This document shows positions 1-8,476 of a DNA stretch of 40,439 nt, piece by piece. The notes under the pieces are model-generated. The model did not search any database. It saw nothing but the letters and a program-made list of their open reading frames with translations, and had not been told where the DNA came from. Origin of the DNA: Candidatus Heimdallarchaeota archaeon (GTDB taxonomy: Archaea > Asgardarchaeota > Heimdallarchaeia > Hodarchaeales > Hodarchaeaceae); NCBI GenBank assembly GCA_019057635.1, contig DXJL01000114.1, positions 1 through 40,439 on the forward strand, written 5' to 3'. The number at the start of each line of letters is the position of its first letter. Position 1 is the stretch's first letter. Made by a program: the position numbers and the translations under genes.

Positions 1-141
1 ATTTTGTATTTCTTCATCATTTAATGCGAGCTCGAATTTCCTCACAGCTTTTTTCCATTTTTTGTTATTAAGTGCAAAGATTCCAGATCGTACAAGTTTC
101 ACGGGATCTTTCGTTTCTTTAATTCGAGGAGGCACTATCAT
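1..141 (-). CDS. TPR-like protein, N-terminal fragment
   Basis: The gene starts at an ATG at 141 and runs off the left edge, leaving 47 codons. The visible part has a basic, proline-containing start followed by a helix pair with the spacing of a tetratricopeptide repeat: SGIFALNNKKWKKAVRKF, then E-L-A-L. The pattern W-x2-A-x2-F-x2-A-L is the core of a TPR helix pair. TPR proteins are usually protein-protein interaction scaffolds, and nothing more specific can be said from 47 residues. A TATA-like stretch on this strand near 243-250 would give a leader of about 75 nt. Confidence 0.5.
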   Translation of the reverse strand, partial: MIVPPRIKETKDPVKLVRSGIFALNNKKWKKAVRKFELALNDEEIQN

Positions 142-379
142 TCAACAGTTACGAGAGAATTAGAAGGGACTAAAAAGAACTTACCAAGGACGAGTGAAAA
201 ATCAGATTTTTGTTCCTGACTTGAAATTACACTCATCTTGCTTTATAATTGTTTCCAATTTCCACTAATTCGACCTAGTAGCACTTAGGTAGTAACGTTC
301 TTTATTAGTATAATTACTCCACTATTTCTCGGGCCTTTGAGAGAGCAAAATACTAACAAAGACCCCGGAATGAGAAAAG
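142..379. other. gene-free divergent intergenic region
   Basis: No convincing reading frame was found on either strand. The stretch lies between the minus-strand TPR-like gene and the small plus-strand ORF at 380. It holds TATA-like A+T-rich tracts for both directions, near 243-250 on the minus strand and 301-314 on the plus strand. No strong inverted repeat was seen. Confidence 0.4.
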
Positions 380-520
380 GTGGAACCAAGTACTGATAAA
401 AAGGCGGATGATGTGATTCTTCAGAAGGGATTGCACAAGAAAGAAAATCTTCATCCTTTGGAAGTAAAGTATGGACTGGAACCTAAGATCGAGCCTACGG
501 ATAAATGGCGTTGGCATTAG
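380..520 (+). CDS. possible small charged protein (46 aa)
   Basis: A GTG-started frame of 46 codons encodes a hydrophilic, lysine/glutamate-rich peptide ending in DKWRWH. The frame is closed by a stop 7 nt upstream, so GTG at 380 is the only possible start; a weak purine tract (GGAATGAG) lies just before it. Support comes from the context: a TATA-like element about 70 nt upstream and an archaeal-type T-rich terminator tract 20-30 nt after the stop. I recognise no family, and it could be a chance ORF in a long intergenic region. Confidence 0.35.
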   Translation: MEPSTDKKADDVILQKGLHKKENLHPLEVKYGLEPKIEPTDKWRWH

Positions 521-538
521 ATCTTTTCCATATCCAAA

Positions 539-552
539 TTCTTTTTTCTTTT
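539..552 (+). terminator. T-rich tract, archaeal-type terminator
   Basis: Two T runs (six and four T, separated by C) follow the small ORF ending at 520. Such pyrimidine tracts on the non-template strand are typical archaeal intrinsic terminators. A short dyad, AATCCC-taatt-GGGATT, follows at 570-586. Confidence 0.4.
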
Positions 553-632
553 CCCTACAAACTATTTTGAATCCCTAATTGGGATTATTAAACGTTAACC
601 AGCCTTCACCCAGAGTTAAGGTAGCGATTAAC

Positions 633-642
633 TTTATTAATA
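633..642 (+). promoter_or_regulatory. TATA box for the acyl-CoA synthetase
   Basis: TTTATTAATA lies about 60 nt before the ATG at 699. Transcription would start near 664, leaving a leader of about 35 nt that contains the AAGGTG ribosome-binding site at 684-689. This places the longer TTG-started frame at 579 upstream of the transcript. Confidence 0.4.
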
Positions 643-698
643 GTCATTTATCCCACATTAGGAAAACAATACTATTCAGATTTAAGGTGCAGTTCGAA

Positions 699-2450
699 AT
701 GGTTACTCCAGATGATATTCCTTTATACCCAGAAAAAGTCCCAAAACATATAGATTATCCAGAAATCCCTCTTTTTCAATTTTTAGATGATGCGGTGAAA
801 GATTTTCCTGAAAATGATGCTCTTGTGCTGGAAACTACTAGTTTTGACAAAATTGCAAGTGTTAAATATGCTGAATTAGGCGACCAAACTGATAGGTTCG
901 CTTCCTTTTTAGTAGAAAAGGGAATTCAGCAAGGAGATAAAATTGCAGTATTTCTACCAAATATGGTGGAGTTTGTAGTAGCTTATTATGGAATTTTAAA
1001 AGCAGGTGCAACAGTAGTGAGCTTGAATTTCCAATATCCAGCGAGTGAGCTAGCTGCGCAAGTTATCCAAAGTGAAGCACGTGGAATTGTGTGTGCAGAT
1101 ATGATAACAGCAAGTGCTTCTCCTTATGAAACTTGTAAGGCGGTAAGGGATGAGAGAAAAACTCCTTTGGAATTTATTGTGGTAGCTAGTGTTAAACCCT
1201 ACCTTTCTAAGATAAAAGCATTTTTAGGCGGATTGATGGGGAAAATCAGTAGGTTAGATTCCCGAGATATCTATATGAAAGGTATTTTTGAAAAGTATAA
1301 CCCCAAAGGACGTTCAAAAGTTACAATTAAACCTGACGATGTTGCTGTAATTATGTTCACAGGAGGAACAACTGGTACACCTAAAGGAGCCATGTTAACG
1401 AATAGAAATCTTGTAAGTAATGTGATACAGTGTTCAGTATGGATGGATCCAGCTCCAGAACGCGGAACAGTAATTGGAATTGGTAGTCTACCCTTTTTCC
1501 ACAGTTATGGAGCGACAACATCTATGAACTTAGGAATATTTTTTGGGGGCCTCATGGTTTTAATGCTCGATCCCCGTGAAAATAAGTTCAGCCAAATTCT
1601 GTATCTCCTCGAAAAATATAAGGTACAAATTTTCAACACAGTACCCACTCTCTACATGGCTTTACTCAATCATCCAGATTTGAAGAAATATGATTTGAGC
1701 TTCTTATTGACAAGTACAAGTGGGGCAGCCCCATTACCAGTTTCAGTTTTACAGGAATTCGAAGCCTTATCTGGAGCTAATCTTGCCGAAGGATACGGTT
1801 TGACTGAAACCTCTCCTGTTTCTCACATCATTCCAATGTCTCCAGCTCCAGGAACAGATACACCCCTGAAAAAAGATGGGTCTGTCGGGATTCCAGTTCC
1901 TGATACAGAATCAATCATCCTTGATATTGAAACAGGCACAAAACAACTAGGAATCGACACGGAAGGAGAAATAGCAATTTCTGGACCTCAGGTAATGAAA
2001 GGATATTACAAGAGACCTGAAGAAACGGCTGAAGTCATGAGGGATATTGATGGGAAACGATATTTTCTCACTGGTGATATTGGTAAGTATGATTCGGACT
2101 TTTATTTTTATATAACTGATAGGAAAAAGGATTTAATTAATGTTGGAGGATTTAAAGCCTATCCACGAGAAATTGAGGAGGTTATGATAGAACATCCAAA
2201 AATTTCTAATGCTGCGTGTATTGGGGTATCTCACCCTTCAGTAGGTGAAACTGTAAAACTCTATATAGTCCCAAAACCAAATATTGATTTAACTAAAGAA
2301 GAAATTTTGGAGTATTCTCGAAGAAAATTAGTCAAATACAAACAACCGTATGATGAGCGTTACATAGAGATACGTTCGCAATTACCTCTGTCAGACATCG
2401 GGAAAGTATTAAGACGTGTCTTAAAAGATGAGGAACGATCACAAGAGTAA
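699..2450 (+). CDS. AMP-forming long-chain acyl-CoA synthetase
   Basis: An adenylate-forming enzyme of about 583 aa. It activates a carboxylate (probably a fatty acid) with ATP to an acyl-AMP and then a CoA thioester. Motifs in order: phosphate-binding FTGGTTGTPKG near residue 219, FFHSYG near 268, EGYGLTETSP near 364, TGD near 458, then the DRKKDLINVGGFKAYPREIE hinge region and a C-terminal GKVLRR carrying the catalytic lysine. The frame stays open back to a TTG at 579, but ATG 699 has an AAGGTG site 9 nt upstream and gives the usual family N-terminus, so I chose it. rpiA follows after 47 nt and may be co-transcribed. The substrate cannot be read from the sequence. Confidence 0.93.
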   Translation: MVTPDDIPLYPEKVPKHIDYPEIPLFQFLDDAVKDFPENDALVLETTSFDKIASVKYAELGDQTDRFASFLVEKGIQQGDKIAVFLPNMVEFVVAYYGILKAGATVVSLNFQYPASELAAQVIQSEARGIVCADMITASASPYETCKAVRDERKTPLEFIVVASVKPYLSKIKAFLGGLMGKISRLDSRDIYMKGIFEKYNPKGRSKVTIKPDDVAVIMFTGGTTGTPKGAMLTNRNLVSNVIQCSVWMDPAPERGTVIGIGSLPFFHSYGATTSMNLGIFFGGLMVLMLDPRENKFSQILYLLEKYKVQIFNTVPTLYMALLNHPDLKKYDLSFLLTSTSGAAPLPVSVLQEFEALSGANLAEGYGLTETSPVSHIIPMSPAPGTDTPLKKDGSVGIPVPDTESIILDIETGTKQLGIDTEGEIAISGPQVMKGYYKRPEETAEVMRDIDGKRYFLTGDIGKYDSDFYFYITDRKKDLINVGGFKAYPREIEEVMIEHPKISNAACIGVSHPSVGETVKLYIVPKPNIDLTKEEILEYSRRKLVKYKQPYDERYIEIRSQLPLSDIGKVLRRVLKDEERSQE

Positions 2451-2497
2451 CTCAAGGGGGTAGAGGGGAGTTGGAAATCAAACCATGAGGATTTCTT

Positions 2498-3220
2498 ATG
2501 AACCCAGAATCAGTTGAAAGAGCCAAGAGAGAGGCAGCTAAGTTAGCGGTAAAGGAGAATCTACGTGATAACGTAATAATTGGGGTGGGTAGTGGATCAA
2601 CAATTATTTATGTTGTTCGTGAGTTAGCTGCCCTCGTTGCTAAGAACAGCTGGAATATTACTTGTATCCCAACTTCTTATCAAGCGAAGAAGTTAATTAT
2701 AGACGAAGGATTACCACTTGGATCATTAGATCAATTTCCAGTGCTGGACTTAGCAATAGATGGAGCAGATGAAATTACATCAGATTTAAATGTAATCAAG
2801 GGGGGTGGAGGATGCTTAGTTCAGGAGAAAATTGTTGCTGAAAGTGCCAAAAAGCTGATCATCATCGCTGATTGGCAGAAAAATTCCTCCCAATTGGGTG
2901 AGTATTGGGTACAAGGGGTTCCTGTTGAGATAATTCCTGAAGCTCATATCCCACTTGTACAAAAACTTGAGAAAATGGGGGGAAAAGCTAAATTAAGGCA
3001 AGGACTTGCGAAAATTGGCCCTCTAATTACTGATAATGGAAACTTCATATTGGATGTAGATTTTGGAAAAATATCTGATCCAGAAAAGCTCTCTTCACAA
3101 CTAAAAGTCTTAACTGGGGTAGTAGATTCAGGATTATTCATAAATATGGTGAATAAAGCCTATATTGGAGAAAAAAATGGTCTTGTTAAAATTCTAAGTA
3201 AGCAAGGATACAAATCTTGA
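2498..3220 (+). CDS. rpiA: ribose-5-phosphate isomerase A
   Basis: Interconverts ribose 5-phosphate and ribulose 5-phosphate in the cytoplasm. The 240-aa length is typical for RpiA. Visible motifs are GSGST (31-35, phosphate loop), DGADE (88-92, with the conserved Asp88 and Asp91), KGGGG (Lys101), the catalytic Glu110 in QEKIVA, and a C-terminal TGVVDSGLF. GAGGA at 2487-2491 sits 6 nt before the ATG. In an archaeon, RpiA would supply ribose phosphate for nucleotide and histidine synthesis. The next gene is convergent, 9 nt away. Confidence 0.96.
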   Translation: MNPESVERAKREAAKLAVKENLRDNVIIGVGSGSTIIYVVRELAALVAKNSWNITCIPTSYQAKKLIIDEGLPLGSLDQFPVLDLAIDGADEITSDLNVIKGGGGCLVQEKIVAESAKKLIIIADWQKNSSQLGEYWVQGVPVEIIPEAHIPLVQKLEKMGGKAKLRQGLAKIGPLITDNGNFILDVDFGKISDPEKLSSQLKVLTGVVDSGLFINMVNKAYIGEKNGLVKILSKQGYKS

Positions 3221-3229
3221 CTCTCAGCC

Positions 3230-3517
3230 CTAATCGCAACTCTGGAACCACTCATCGTAGCATTCTCGTGCTTTAAGTACATTGCATTTATCTACAGGTA
3301 GGTTACCCTCTTGGCATTTCTTTTTTACAGATAGAATCCAAAGTTCTTCACTTGAAAATCTTTCTAAAATAGCTGAATCAGTTCTTTGAGTTTCATTCTT
3401 TTCCGTATGAACCAAAACTAGATCACCAAACTTTAGATTATAATGAGTATCAATGAAAGCAGTTTCTAACCCTCTACCAACCATTAGCAAATTTCCATAA
3501 TTTCTATTATAGTACAT
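3230..3517 (-). CDS. small cysteine-containing protein, unknown
   Basis: A 95-aa frame convergent with rpiA. The centre predicts a beta-rich segment (KFGDLVLVHTEKNET) and the C-terminal third is helical with four cysteines (CQEGNLPVDKC, ECYDEW, then a final C). The cysteine pairs could bind a metal or form disulfides, but no known motif is met exactly. No good ribosome-binding site precedes ATG 3517, and an internal ATG 11 codons later is an alternative start. I do not recognise the family. It is kept because no better frame exists here and its composition resembles its neighbours. Confidence 0.5.
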   Translation of the reverse strand: MYYNRNYGNLLMVGRGLETAFIDTHYNLKFGDLVLVHTEKNETQRTDSAILERFSSEELWILSVKKKCQEGNLPVDKCNVLKARECYDEWFQSCD

Positions 3518-3587
3518 TTCAGTAAGATTTTAGAGTTAGGTTGTTTTGGAGAATTTGTGAGCTAGTAATATCCAATTTACTCTGTCG

Positions 3588-4340
3588 GTGTTTACCCATT
3601 CCAATTATATAAAAAAGGTTTTAGGCAAACACTACACAAGAGGTAGAAAATTGTATCTCAAAAAAGAACATACGCTTCCCCTAGTGTTTATAGGAACCTT
3701 TCATTTTATTATTTTAACCTTTATAGCCATGATTTTCTATACAGGTGGTACAAGAATTGATGAAACAGCTCAGGGATATAGTTTTTTTACTAATTTCTTT
3801 AGTGATTTAGGTAGGACTGTGGCGTACTCAGGGAAGGGGAATTTAATATCTGTAATCTTGTTTATTGTAGCTCTTGTGGGACTGGGTCTTACCTTTCTTA
3901 GCTACTTTCGATTTATCCCAGAAATTTTTAATTCTACAGAAGAAGAGCAAAAATTGAGTAAGATAGTGGCAAAAATTGGGACTGTTGCAGCAATTGCTTT
4001 TATCGGGATTGCTTTCACCCCCGCAAACTTAGTAACAATTATTCACGATTCATTGGTGGTAACTGGATTCACACTTGTCTCAATAGTATTAGGCATATTA
4101 CTTATACTGACAATAAAAGATCAAAAATTTTCAAAAGTATATGCCATCACATATCTAATACTTATATTGATAGTTCTAGCTTATGGCGGGTTGTTTTTTC
4201 TGATTCCCAAGATAGTGACTTATGAAGACCTGTTGATAAGAGTAAGCATGCAGAAACTAGTTGTCTATAGTCTATTGGCATGTTTTCTGTTCCAAAGCTT
4301 TGGAATTTGGCGTCACAGATATAAATCGAGTGTATCATAG
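3588..4340 (+). CDS. DUF998-like six-helix membrane protein
   Basis: Integral membrane protein of 250 aa (229 if started at TTG 3651) with about six hydrophobic helices. The first loop has GYSFFTNFFSDLGRT and a later loop has FTPANLVTIIHDS, resembling the archaeal DUF998 family (NFxSDLG near TM1 and PxD/H motifs in later loops). Function of the family is unknown. GTG 3588 has no ribosome-binding site, whereas TTG 3651 has AGAGGT at 3639-3644, six bases upstream, so the shorter form may be correct. Confidence 0.65.
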   Translation: MFTHSNYIKKVLGKHYTRGRKLYLKKEHTLPLVFIGTFHFIILTFIAMIFYTGGTRIDETAQGYSFFTNFFSDLGRTVAYSGKGNLISVILFIVALVGLGLTFLSYFRFIPEIFNSTEEEQKLSKIVAKIGTVAAIAFIGIAFTPANLVTIIHDSLVVTGFTLVSIVLGILLILTIKDQKFSKVYAITYLILILIVLAYGGLFFLIPKIVTYEDLLIRVSMQKLVVYSLLACFLFQSFGIWRHRYKSSVS

Positions 4341-4450
4341 ACCCGTTTTTGTGATTGCACTGAGTTTCCAATAAAAAGAATTGGGAGATAATAAACTTCC
4401 TTGGGAATAAATTAGTGGACTGAGATTAACTCTTGGAATCGTGAATATTC

Positions 4451-4834
4451 ATGAGCTTTGAACAATTATCGCTATCACAGATAATAAATATCGGATTATT
4501 TGGTTTTGTCTTTGGCTTTTTTGAAACCATTACGAATACCTACTATCTTCTAACTGACAATCTTAAGCTATCTAGACTCCAACATGGTAGAGAACTTCCT
4601 CGTCAAGTTAATGATAGAACAGTTAGACATAAGGTTGTCCAAATGTTAATTCTTGGACTGTTACTCCAAGTGATAGCTGTGATATCTATATTTATCACTC
4701 CTCAACTATTTATAGTGGCAATAGCCTTAATCTTCCTCAATGGCTTAATTGATTATGGTAAATTTCGCCAAAAGGAGACATTACTACTTTGGAGTGTGAT
4801 TTCGCTAATTGCATTAATGCTTTTACTATATTGA
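4451..4834 (+). CDS. small membrane protein (127 aa), unknown
   Basis: About three to four hydrophobic helices (IGLFGFVFGFFETITNTYYL, then two helices in the second half), separated by a basic cytoplasmic loop. It ends 6 nt from the convergent TrmB-like gene. No recognisable family. Real coding is supported by the sustained membrane-helix pattern and ordinary codon use. Confidence 0.55.
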   Translation: MSFEQLSLSQIINIGLFGFVFGFFETITNTYYLLTDNLKLSRLQHGRELPRQVNDRTVRHKVVQMLILGLLLQVIAVISIFITPQLFIVAIALIFLNGLIDYGKFRQKETLLLWSVISLIALMLLLY

Positions 4835-4840
4835 AGATAT

Positions 4841-5689
4841 TTACTTTAGTTCAATTCTCAATTCATGTGCATCAGACCACATTTCGTGAAATTTTGGTTT
4901 TAATTCCTCTGCAAACTTTTTCTGCCATACATATATCCAGGCAAAAAATTCATCAGGTTTGACAGGATTCATTACCTTGACGATTACTTTCTCATTATCA
5001 ATAACATCGAAAGCAGTTGTGCATTTTAAACAATACTTGACAATTTTTCTATCGAAAACATCAAAGAATTTTGCGATTGAGGCCATATATTCCTCTTCTA
5101 AACTTCCTGGTGATACTCCACTTAACAAAATTTTGATAGAAACTCCTCTTGAGTTTAATATTGTAATAGTGTCAATAAGAGTCATAATTATATCTTTTTG
5201 AGGCATTCGAGAAGCGACTCGAAGATTAACGATTGTATTTAGTTCTTTTTTTGTTTCACTTAACTTCTCAATATATTGACCTATGGCCTTTTCGCCGAGA
5301 GCGACACTCCAAAATAAGCTTTCCTCTGGTTTGATGGTGTGTAATTTAGTCAACTTTTCTTCAACTAGAACAGCTTTCTGAGTTAGAGATTCAAGTTCCA
5401 AATTTTTAATTGTTAAGAGATTACTAAGTGTTGACTTAGGATCCTTTGCAACGAATTTCTTAGGACGAGATTCCTGTTTATCAACAAGACCTTTGTCTTC
5501 TAAGGAGCTTAATACATCATAAATTCTCCCAAATGGGATTTTTGATTCAGAAGAAATTTCTTTTGCTGTTCTTATACCAGAGGATAACAAAGATAGGTAA
5601 ACCCGAGATTCATAGCTGGATAAACCAAATACTTCAAGTTCATCAGACGTTATTTCCTGAAAACCATTAGTTGTCATAAAATGATTCAC
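4841..5689 (-). CDS. TrmB-family transcriptional regulator
   Basis: 282 aa. The N-terminal winged helix-turn-helix (residues about 15-85) has the TrmB signature: GLSSYESRVYLSLL, KEISSESKIPFGRIYDVLSSLEDKGLV. It is followed by a short coiled coil (about 90-115) and a C-terminal effector-like region. Known TrmB proteins sense sugars and control sugar transport or metabolism; the ligand here is unknown. The gene is divergent from the membrane protein at 5829. A TATA box at 5714-5721 puts the transcript start at about the ATG, so the mRNA is probably leaderless, which agrees with the missing ribosome-binding site. Confidence 0.85.
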   Translation of the reverse strand: MNHFMTTNGFQEITSDELEVFGLSSYESRVYLSLLSSGIRTAKEISSESKIPFGRIYDVLSSLEDKGLVDKQESRPKKFVAKDPKSTLSNLLTIKNLELESLTQKAVLVEEKLTKLHTIKPEESLFWSVALGEKAIGQYIEKLSETKKELNTIVNLRVASRMPQKDIIMTLIDTITILNSRGVSIKILLSGVSPGSLEEEYMASIAKFFDVFDRKIVKYCLKCTTAFDVIDNEKVIVKVMNPVKPDEFFAWIYVWQKKFAEELKPKFHEMWSDAHELRIELK

Positions 5690-5713
5690 TTGAGCTTTGA
5701 AGGAAAATTAACC

Positions 5714-5721
5714 TTTAAATA
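5714..5721 (-). promoter_or_regulatory. TATA box of the TrmB-like gene
   Basis: Read on the minus strand this is TATTTAAA preceded by a purine-rich BRE-like GAAAAC. Its centre is about 28 nt from ATG 5689, as expected for a leaderless archaeal transcript. A second TATA-like tract (TATTTAAT near 5758-5766) faces the divergent gene. Confidence 0.5.
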
Positions 5722-5828
5722 GTTTTCAACATTATGTTGTGGAATTGTGAGTGAAAAATATTTAATATAACCACTATATGTTGTTTTACTTGAATTACAT
5801 ACAAATTATTACGATAAACGAATTTTAG

Positions 5829-6686
5829 ATGATTTTGATGGATTATAATCAACGATTAGGATTTCTCCTATCATTTGTTGGAGCCGTAATAGGCATCGTA
5901 GGTGGTCTTGGCCTTTTTATATTCACCTATGAACCGTATATCCTTGAAGAAATGACCAATCTTGCTGCTGAATCAGGTTGTGAGGTTATTATTAAGGATT
6001 ATCTCCCAATTATCTTTGATCTCAGTTTCATTGGTGGAATTTTATTTGCTTTAAGTGCATATGGTTTCTACACCAATGAAGAGTGGTCTGTTTCCCTAGC
6101 TGTTGTAGGGAATACTCTTTGTCTGCTAGCGGGTTTTTGGCCCATGATACCTGCAATGCAAATGGGTTTGATACCAGTTTGGGGAATAATTTTCCTCCCA
6201 AATCTTGTTATATTCTTAGTACTTACACATTATGTCGAAAATATTCCATGGATCACAGTATTATTTGCTTTAATGACAGGAATAGCTTATGTAATGTGTT
6301 TCTTGAATGGTGTCGCCAGTACAAATCGTATGGGACTTTATCCACCGAGTTCAGATTCTTATCCTCCCATACCAGATCCTCTTGTCACTTTACATGCAGT
6401 CTTCAAAGGATTACAACGTGTTAACTGGATAGCAGCTATTGGATTTGGTATTGTAACAATTGGAATTCTACGTCGGCCTAATAAGGAATGGGTGCGTATC
6501 CTTGCTTTAGGGACCGCATTACTTGGTATAGTAGCTGGTTATCCTGTAGCAACGGCATCTTCCATCAGTTTTAATAAATTTTCAATGTTTTTTATGGCAC
6601 CAATACTAGCAACCGTCTTGTTAGTAATCCCCCTCTGGCCTACTTTATGGAAGCGTCTTGTAAAGGCACCAAAAGAAACATCGTGA
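5829..6686 (+). CDS. polytopic membrane protein, unknown
   Basis: 285 aa with about eight hydrophobic helices, starting FLLSFVGAVIGIVGGLGLFIF and ending with a short charged tail. A proline-rich external loop (LYPPSSDSYPPIPDPL) lies near residue 170-190. No transporter or enzyme motif is recognised. It is transcribed divergently from the TrmB-like regulator across 139 nt, so it may be a target of that regulator. ATG 5829 and an in-frame ATG three codons later are both possible starts, with no clear ribosome-binding site. A strong hairpin terminator follows. Confidence 0.7.
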   Translation: MILMDYNQRLGFLLSFVGAVIGIVGGLGLFIFTYEPYILEEMTNLAAESGCEVIIKDYLPIIFDLSFIGGILFALSAYGFYTNEEWSVSLAVVGNTLCLLAGFWPMIPAMQMGLIPVWGIIFLPNLVIFLVLTHYVENIPWITVLFALMTGIAYVMCFLNGVASTNRMGLYPPSSDSYPPIPDPLVTLHAVFKGLQRVNWIAAIGFGIVTIGILRRPNKEWVRILALGTALLGIVAGYPVATASSISFNKFSMFFMAPILATVLLVIPLWPTLWKRLVKAPKETS

Positions 6687-6708
6687 TTTCAGATCTTTAT
6701 ATCTAGTG

Positions 6709-6752
6709 GGAAATATGATAGAGAATCTTTATCATATTTCCAATTTTTTTTT
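6709..6752 (+). terminator. hairpin plus T-run terminator
   Basis: GGAAATATGATA (6709-6720) pairs perfectly with TATCATATTTCC (6730-6741) across a 9-nt loop, and nine T follow at 6744-6752. It lies 22 nt after the stop of the membrane protein gene and looks like a bacterial-style intrinsic terminator. Confidence 0.8.
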
Positions 6753-6840
6753 AACTAAACTGATCTTCTGATCTAATAGAACCTTTTTATAGTAGTAAAT
6801 ACGAGTTAAACTGAAAAATGAATAAGAAGTGTGTGTGAAT

Positions 6841-7737
6841 ATGGGAATTGTTGAACAAATTGGGTTTAGCTTGATTTCAAAAACTCTCCAGGAGAATCCG
6901 CTTCCTTTTGATACCTATGGAGCAATCTCAGGAGTGTTTGTACTTTTTTTATGGTTAATTACTTTTTTATTCTGTATTATGTTGATTGATGCAAAATTAA
7001 TGACCCGAAAAGCAGCTACAGTTATCTATCTAATTACTTTAATTATTGGGGGTCTTATCATGGCTGCGATTCCCAATCCTCTTCTGCCTATTCAAGAAAT
7101 TTTTCTAGCACTGGCTTCAAGAAATGATCTGTGGTATCTTCTTCCAGTCTTAGTCGTTTTGAGTATTCTATTTGGGACTTCTCTCCTCGTAGGTCGAATT
7201 TTTTGCGGATTTGCCTGTCCCTTAGGCACATTTCAAGAACTACTGTCATTAATCAATTTCAAATCGAATATAAAGCAGCAAAAGAAAAACAAATTTCATT
7301 TCGAAGTTTCAAGGCAAGTTACAAACAAAATACGCTGGTTATTTTTCGGTGTAGTTTTTTTATTTGCCCTTCTTTGGAGTATCCTAATTCTTCCCTTATT
7401 TAACCCTTTTTCTGGTTTCCTATTTTTACATCCTCCCTTTGATTTTACCCTGTTGATTTCATTCTTCGGTTTGATTGTAATTGGAATTGCCAGTATTTTC
7501 TTTTATCGTCCGTATTGCAGGTTTTTATGCCCATTTGGAGCAGGGTCAGATCTTTTAAGTCGATTTGCTAAAAACACATATCAACGGACTGAAGATTGTA
7601 CAGAGTGTGGACTCTGTGAAAAAATATGTCCAACTCAAGAAGCAGCATCTAATAGTAAAAAAGGGGAATGTTATTATTGCAATCGATGTGTAGAGATTTG
7701 TCCTGAAGATGCTATAAAATTGAATTTAGATGGATAA
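6841..7737 (+). CDS. NapH-like 4Fe-4S membrane protein
   Basis: 298 aa from ATG 6841 (an in-frame GTG lies 12 nt upstream). About five membrane helices carry two cysteine motifs at their ends, RIFCGFACPLG and YRPYCRFLCPFGA, as in the NapH/MauN/NosR C-terminal family. The C-terminus holds two ferredoxin-type 4Fe-4S motifs, CTECGLCEKICP and CYYCNRCVEICP. The family passes electrons from membrane quinol or flavin centres to redox partners. The downstream rhodanese gene may be functionally linked. No periplasmic reductase is encoded nearby, so the electron acceptor is unknown. A TATA-like TTTTTATAG lies near 6784. Confidence 0.85.
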   Translation: MGIVEQIGFSLISKTLQENPLPFDTYGAISGVFVLFLWLITFLFCIMLIDAKLMTRKAATVIYLITLIIGGLIMAAIPNPLLPIQEIFLALASRNDLWYLLPVLVVLSILFGTSLLVGRIFCGFACPLGTFQELLSLINFKSNIKQQKKNKFHFEVSRQVTNKIRWLFFGVVFLFALLWSILILPLFNPFSGFLFLHPPFDFTLLISFFGLIVIGIASIFFYRPYCRFLCPFGAGSDLLSRFAKNTYQRTEDCTECGLCEKICPTQEAASNSKKGECYYCNRCVEICPEDAIKLNLDG

Positions 7738-7846
7738 CATAAGGAAAAATCTATTTATTCATATTAAATGTCCGATGTTTCGTCTGGTTTAATAATACAG
7801 ACTTGATTTTTGAGTCCTAATGAGTGTGTAAAAATCGCAGAAAAAA

Positions 7847-8377
7847 TTGTCCCTTCGTTTACTCGTGATACTTCTTCTCATTTCTCCATATTCATCGGTC
7901 AATGAATTGGAAACTCAGGCCAAGATAACCAATAGCTACAATGATATCTCGGTTTCTGAAGCCTACAATTTAATAGATAATATGAGTAGTCTATATATCT
8001 TGGATGTGAGAACTAAAGAAGAATATGCGCTTGGTCATATAACTTATGCTCACTTAATCCCGCATGAGGAAATAGCTTTTAGACAAAACGAACTCCCAGA
8101 AAATAAAACTCAACCCCTTCTTGTGTATTGTAGGTCAGGATCAAGATCTGTGATTGCATCAAATTCATTGATAGATTTAAACTATACTTTGGTTTATAAC
8201 ATGTTAGAAGGGTTCAACGCCTGGAAAAATGCAGGTTATTCATATGAATCATCTTTCATTGATCCTACCGAGGATTTAATCAAATTATTGCTAATTATAA
8301 CGATTATAGGTATTTCAATGGTCTTTTTTGTTATTATAGTAAAAGAATTAATCAAAAGAAGGCAAATTCCTCAATAA
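7847..8377 (+). CDS. membrane-anchored rhodanese-domain protein
   Basis: 176 aa: a hydrophobic N-terminal segment (signal peptide or anchor), a rhodanese domain (about 32-138) and a C-terminal membrane helix followed by a basic tail. The domain has LDVRTKEEY (52-60) and the active-site loop YCRSGSRS with Cys95. Rhodaneses transfer sulfane sulfur; this one would face the outside of the membrane. The start is unusual. The frame offers only TTG 7847, with no ribosome-binding site. An in-frame ATG at 7820 is cut off three codons later by TAA next to an A5 run, which could be an assembly indel. It follows the NapH-like gene after 109 nt. Confidence 0.8.
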   Translation: MSLRLLVILLLISPYSSVNELETQAKITNSYNDISVSEAYNLIDNMSSLYILDVRTKEEYALGHITYAHLIPHEEIAFRQNELPENKTQPLLVYCRSGSRSVIASNSLIDLNYTLVYNMLEGFNAWKNAGYSYESSFIDPTEDLIKLLLIITIIGISMVFFVIIVKELIKRRQIPQ

Positions 8378-8476
8378 AAATAACTCCTGGATATTGGCTT
8401 CATTAAGAATTGACTCTTTTATTAGGCAAAATGATAAAATCACTAATTTCTATTCATAGAAGTAATGTGAAAAATC

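Noticed and set aside
579..698. N-terminal 40-codon extension of the acyl-CoA synthetase from TTG 579
   Set aside because: A TATA box at 633-642 lies inside it, the extension resembles no family sequence, and ATG 699 has a good AAGGTG site.
6083..6424. 113-aa plus-strand frame in another phase
   Set aside because: It lies inside the eight-helix membrane protein gene and is Cys/Ser/His-rich, as expected for a frame-shifted membrane protein.
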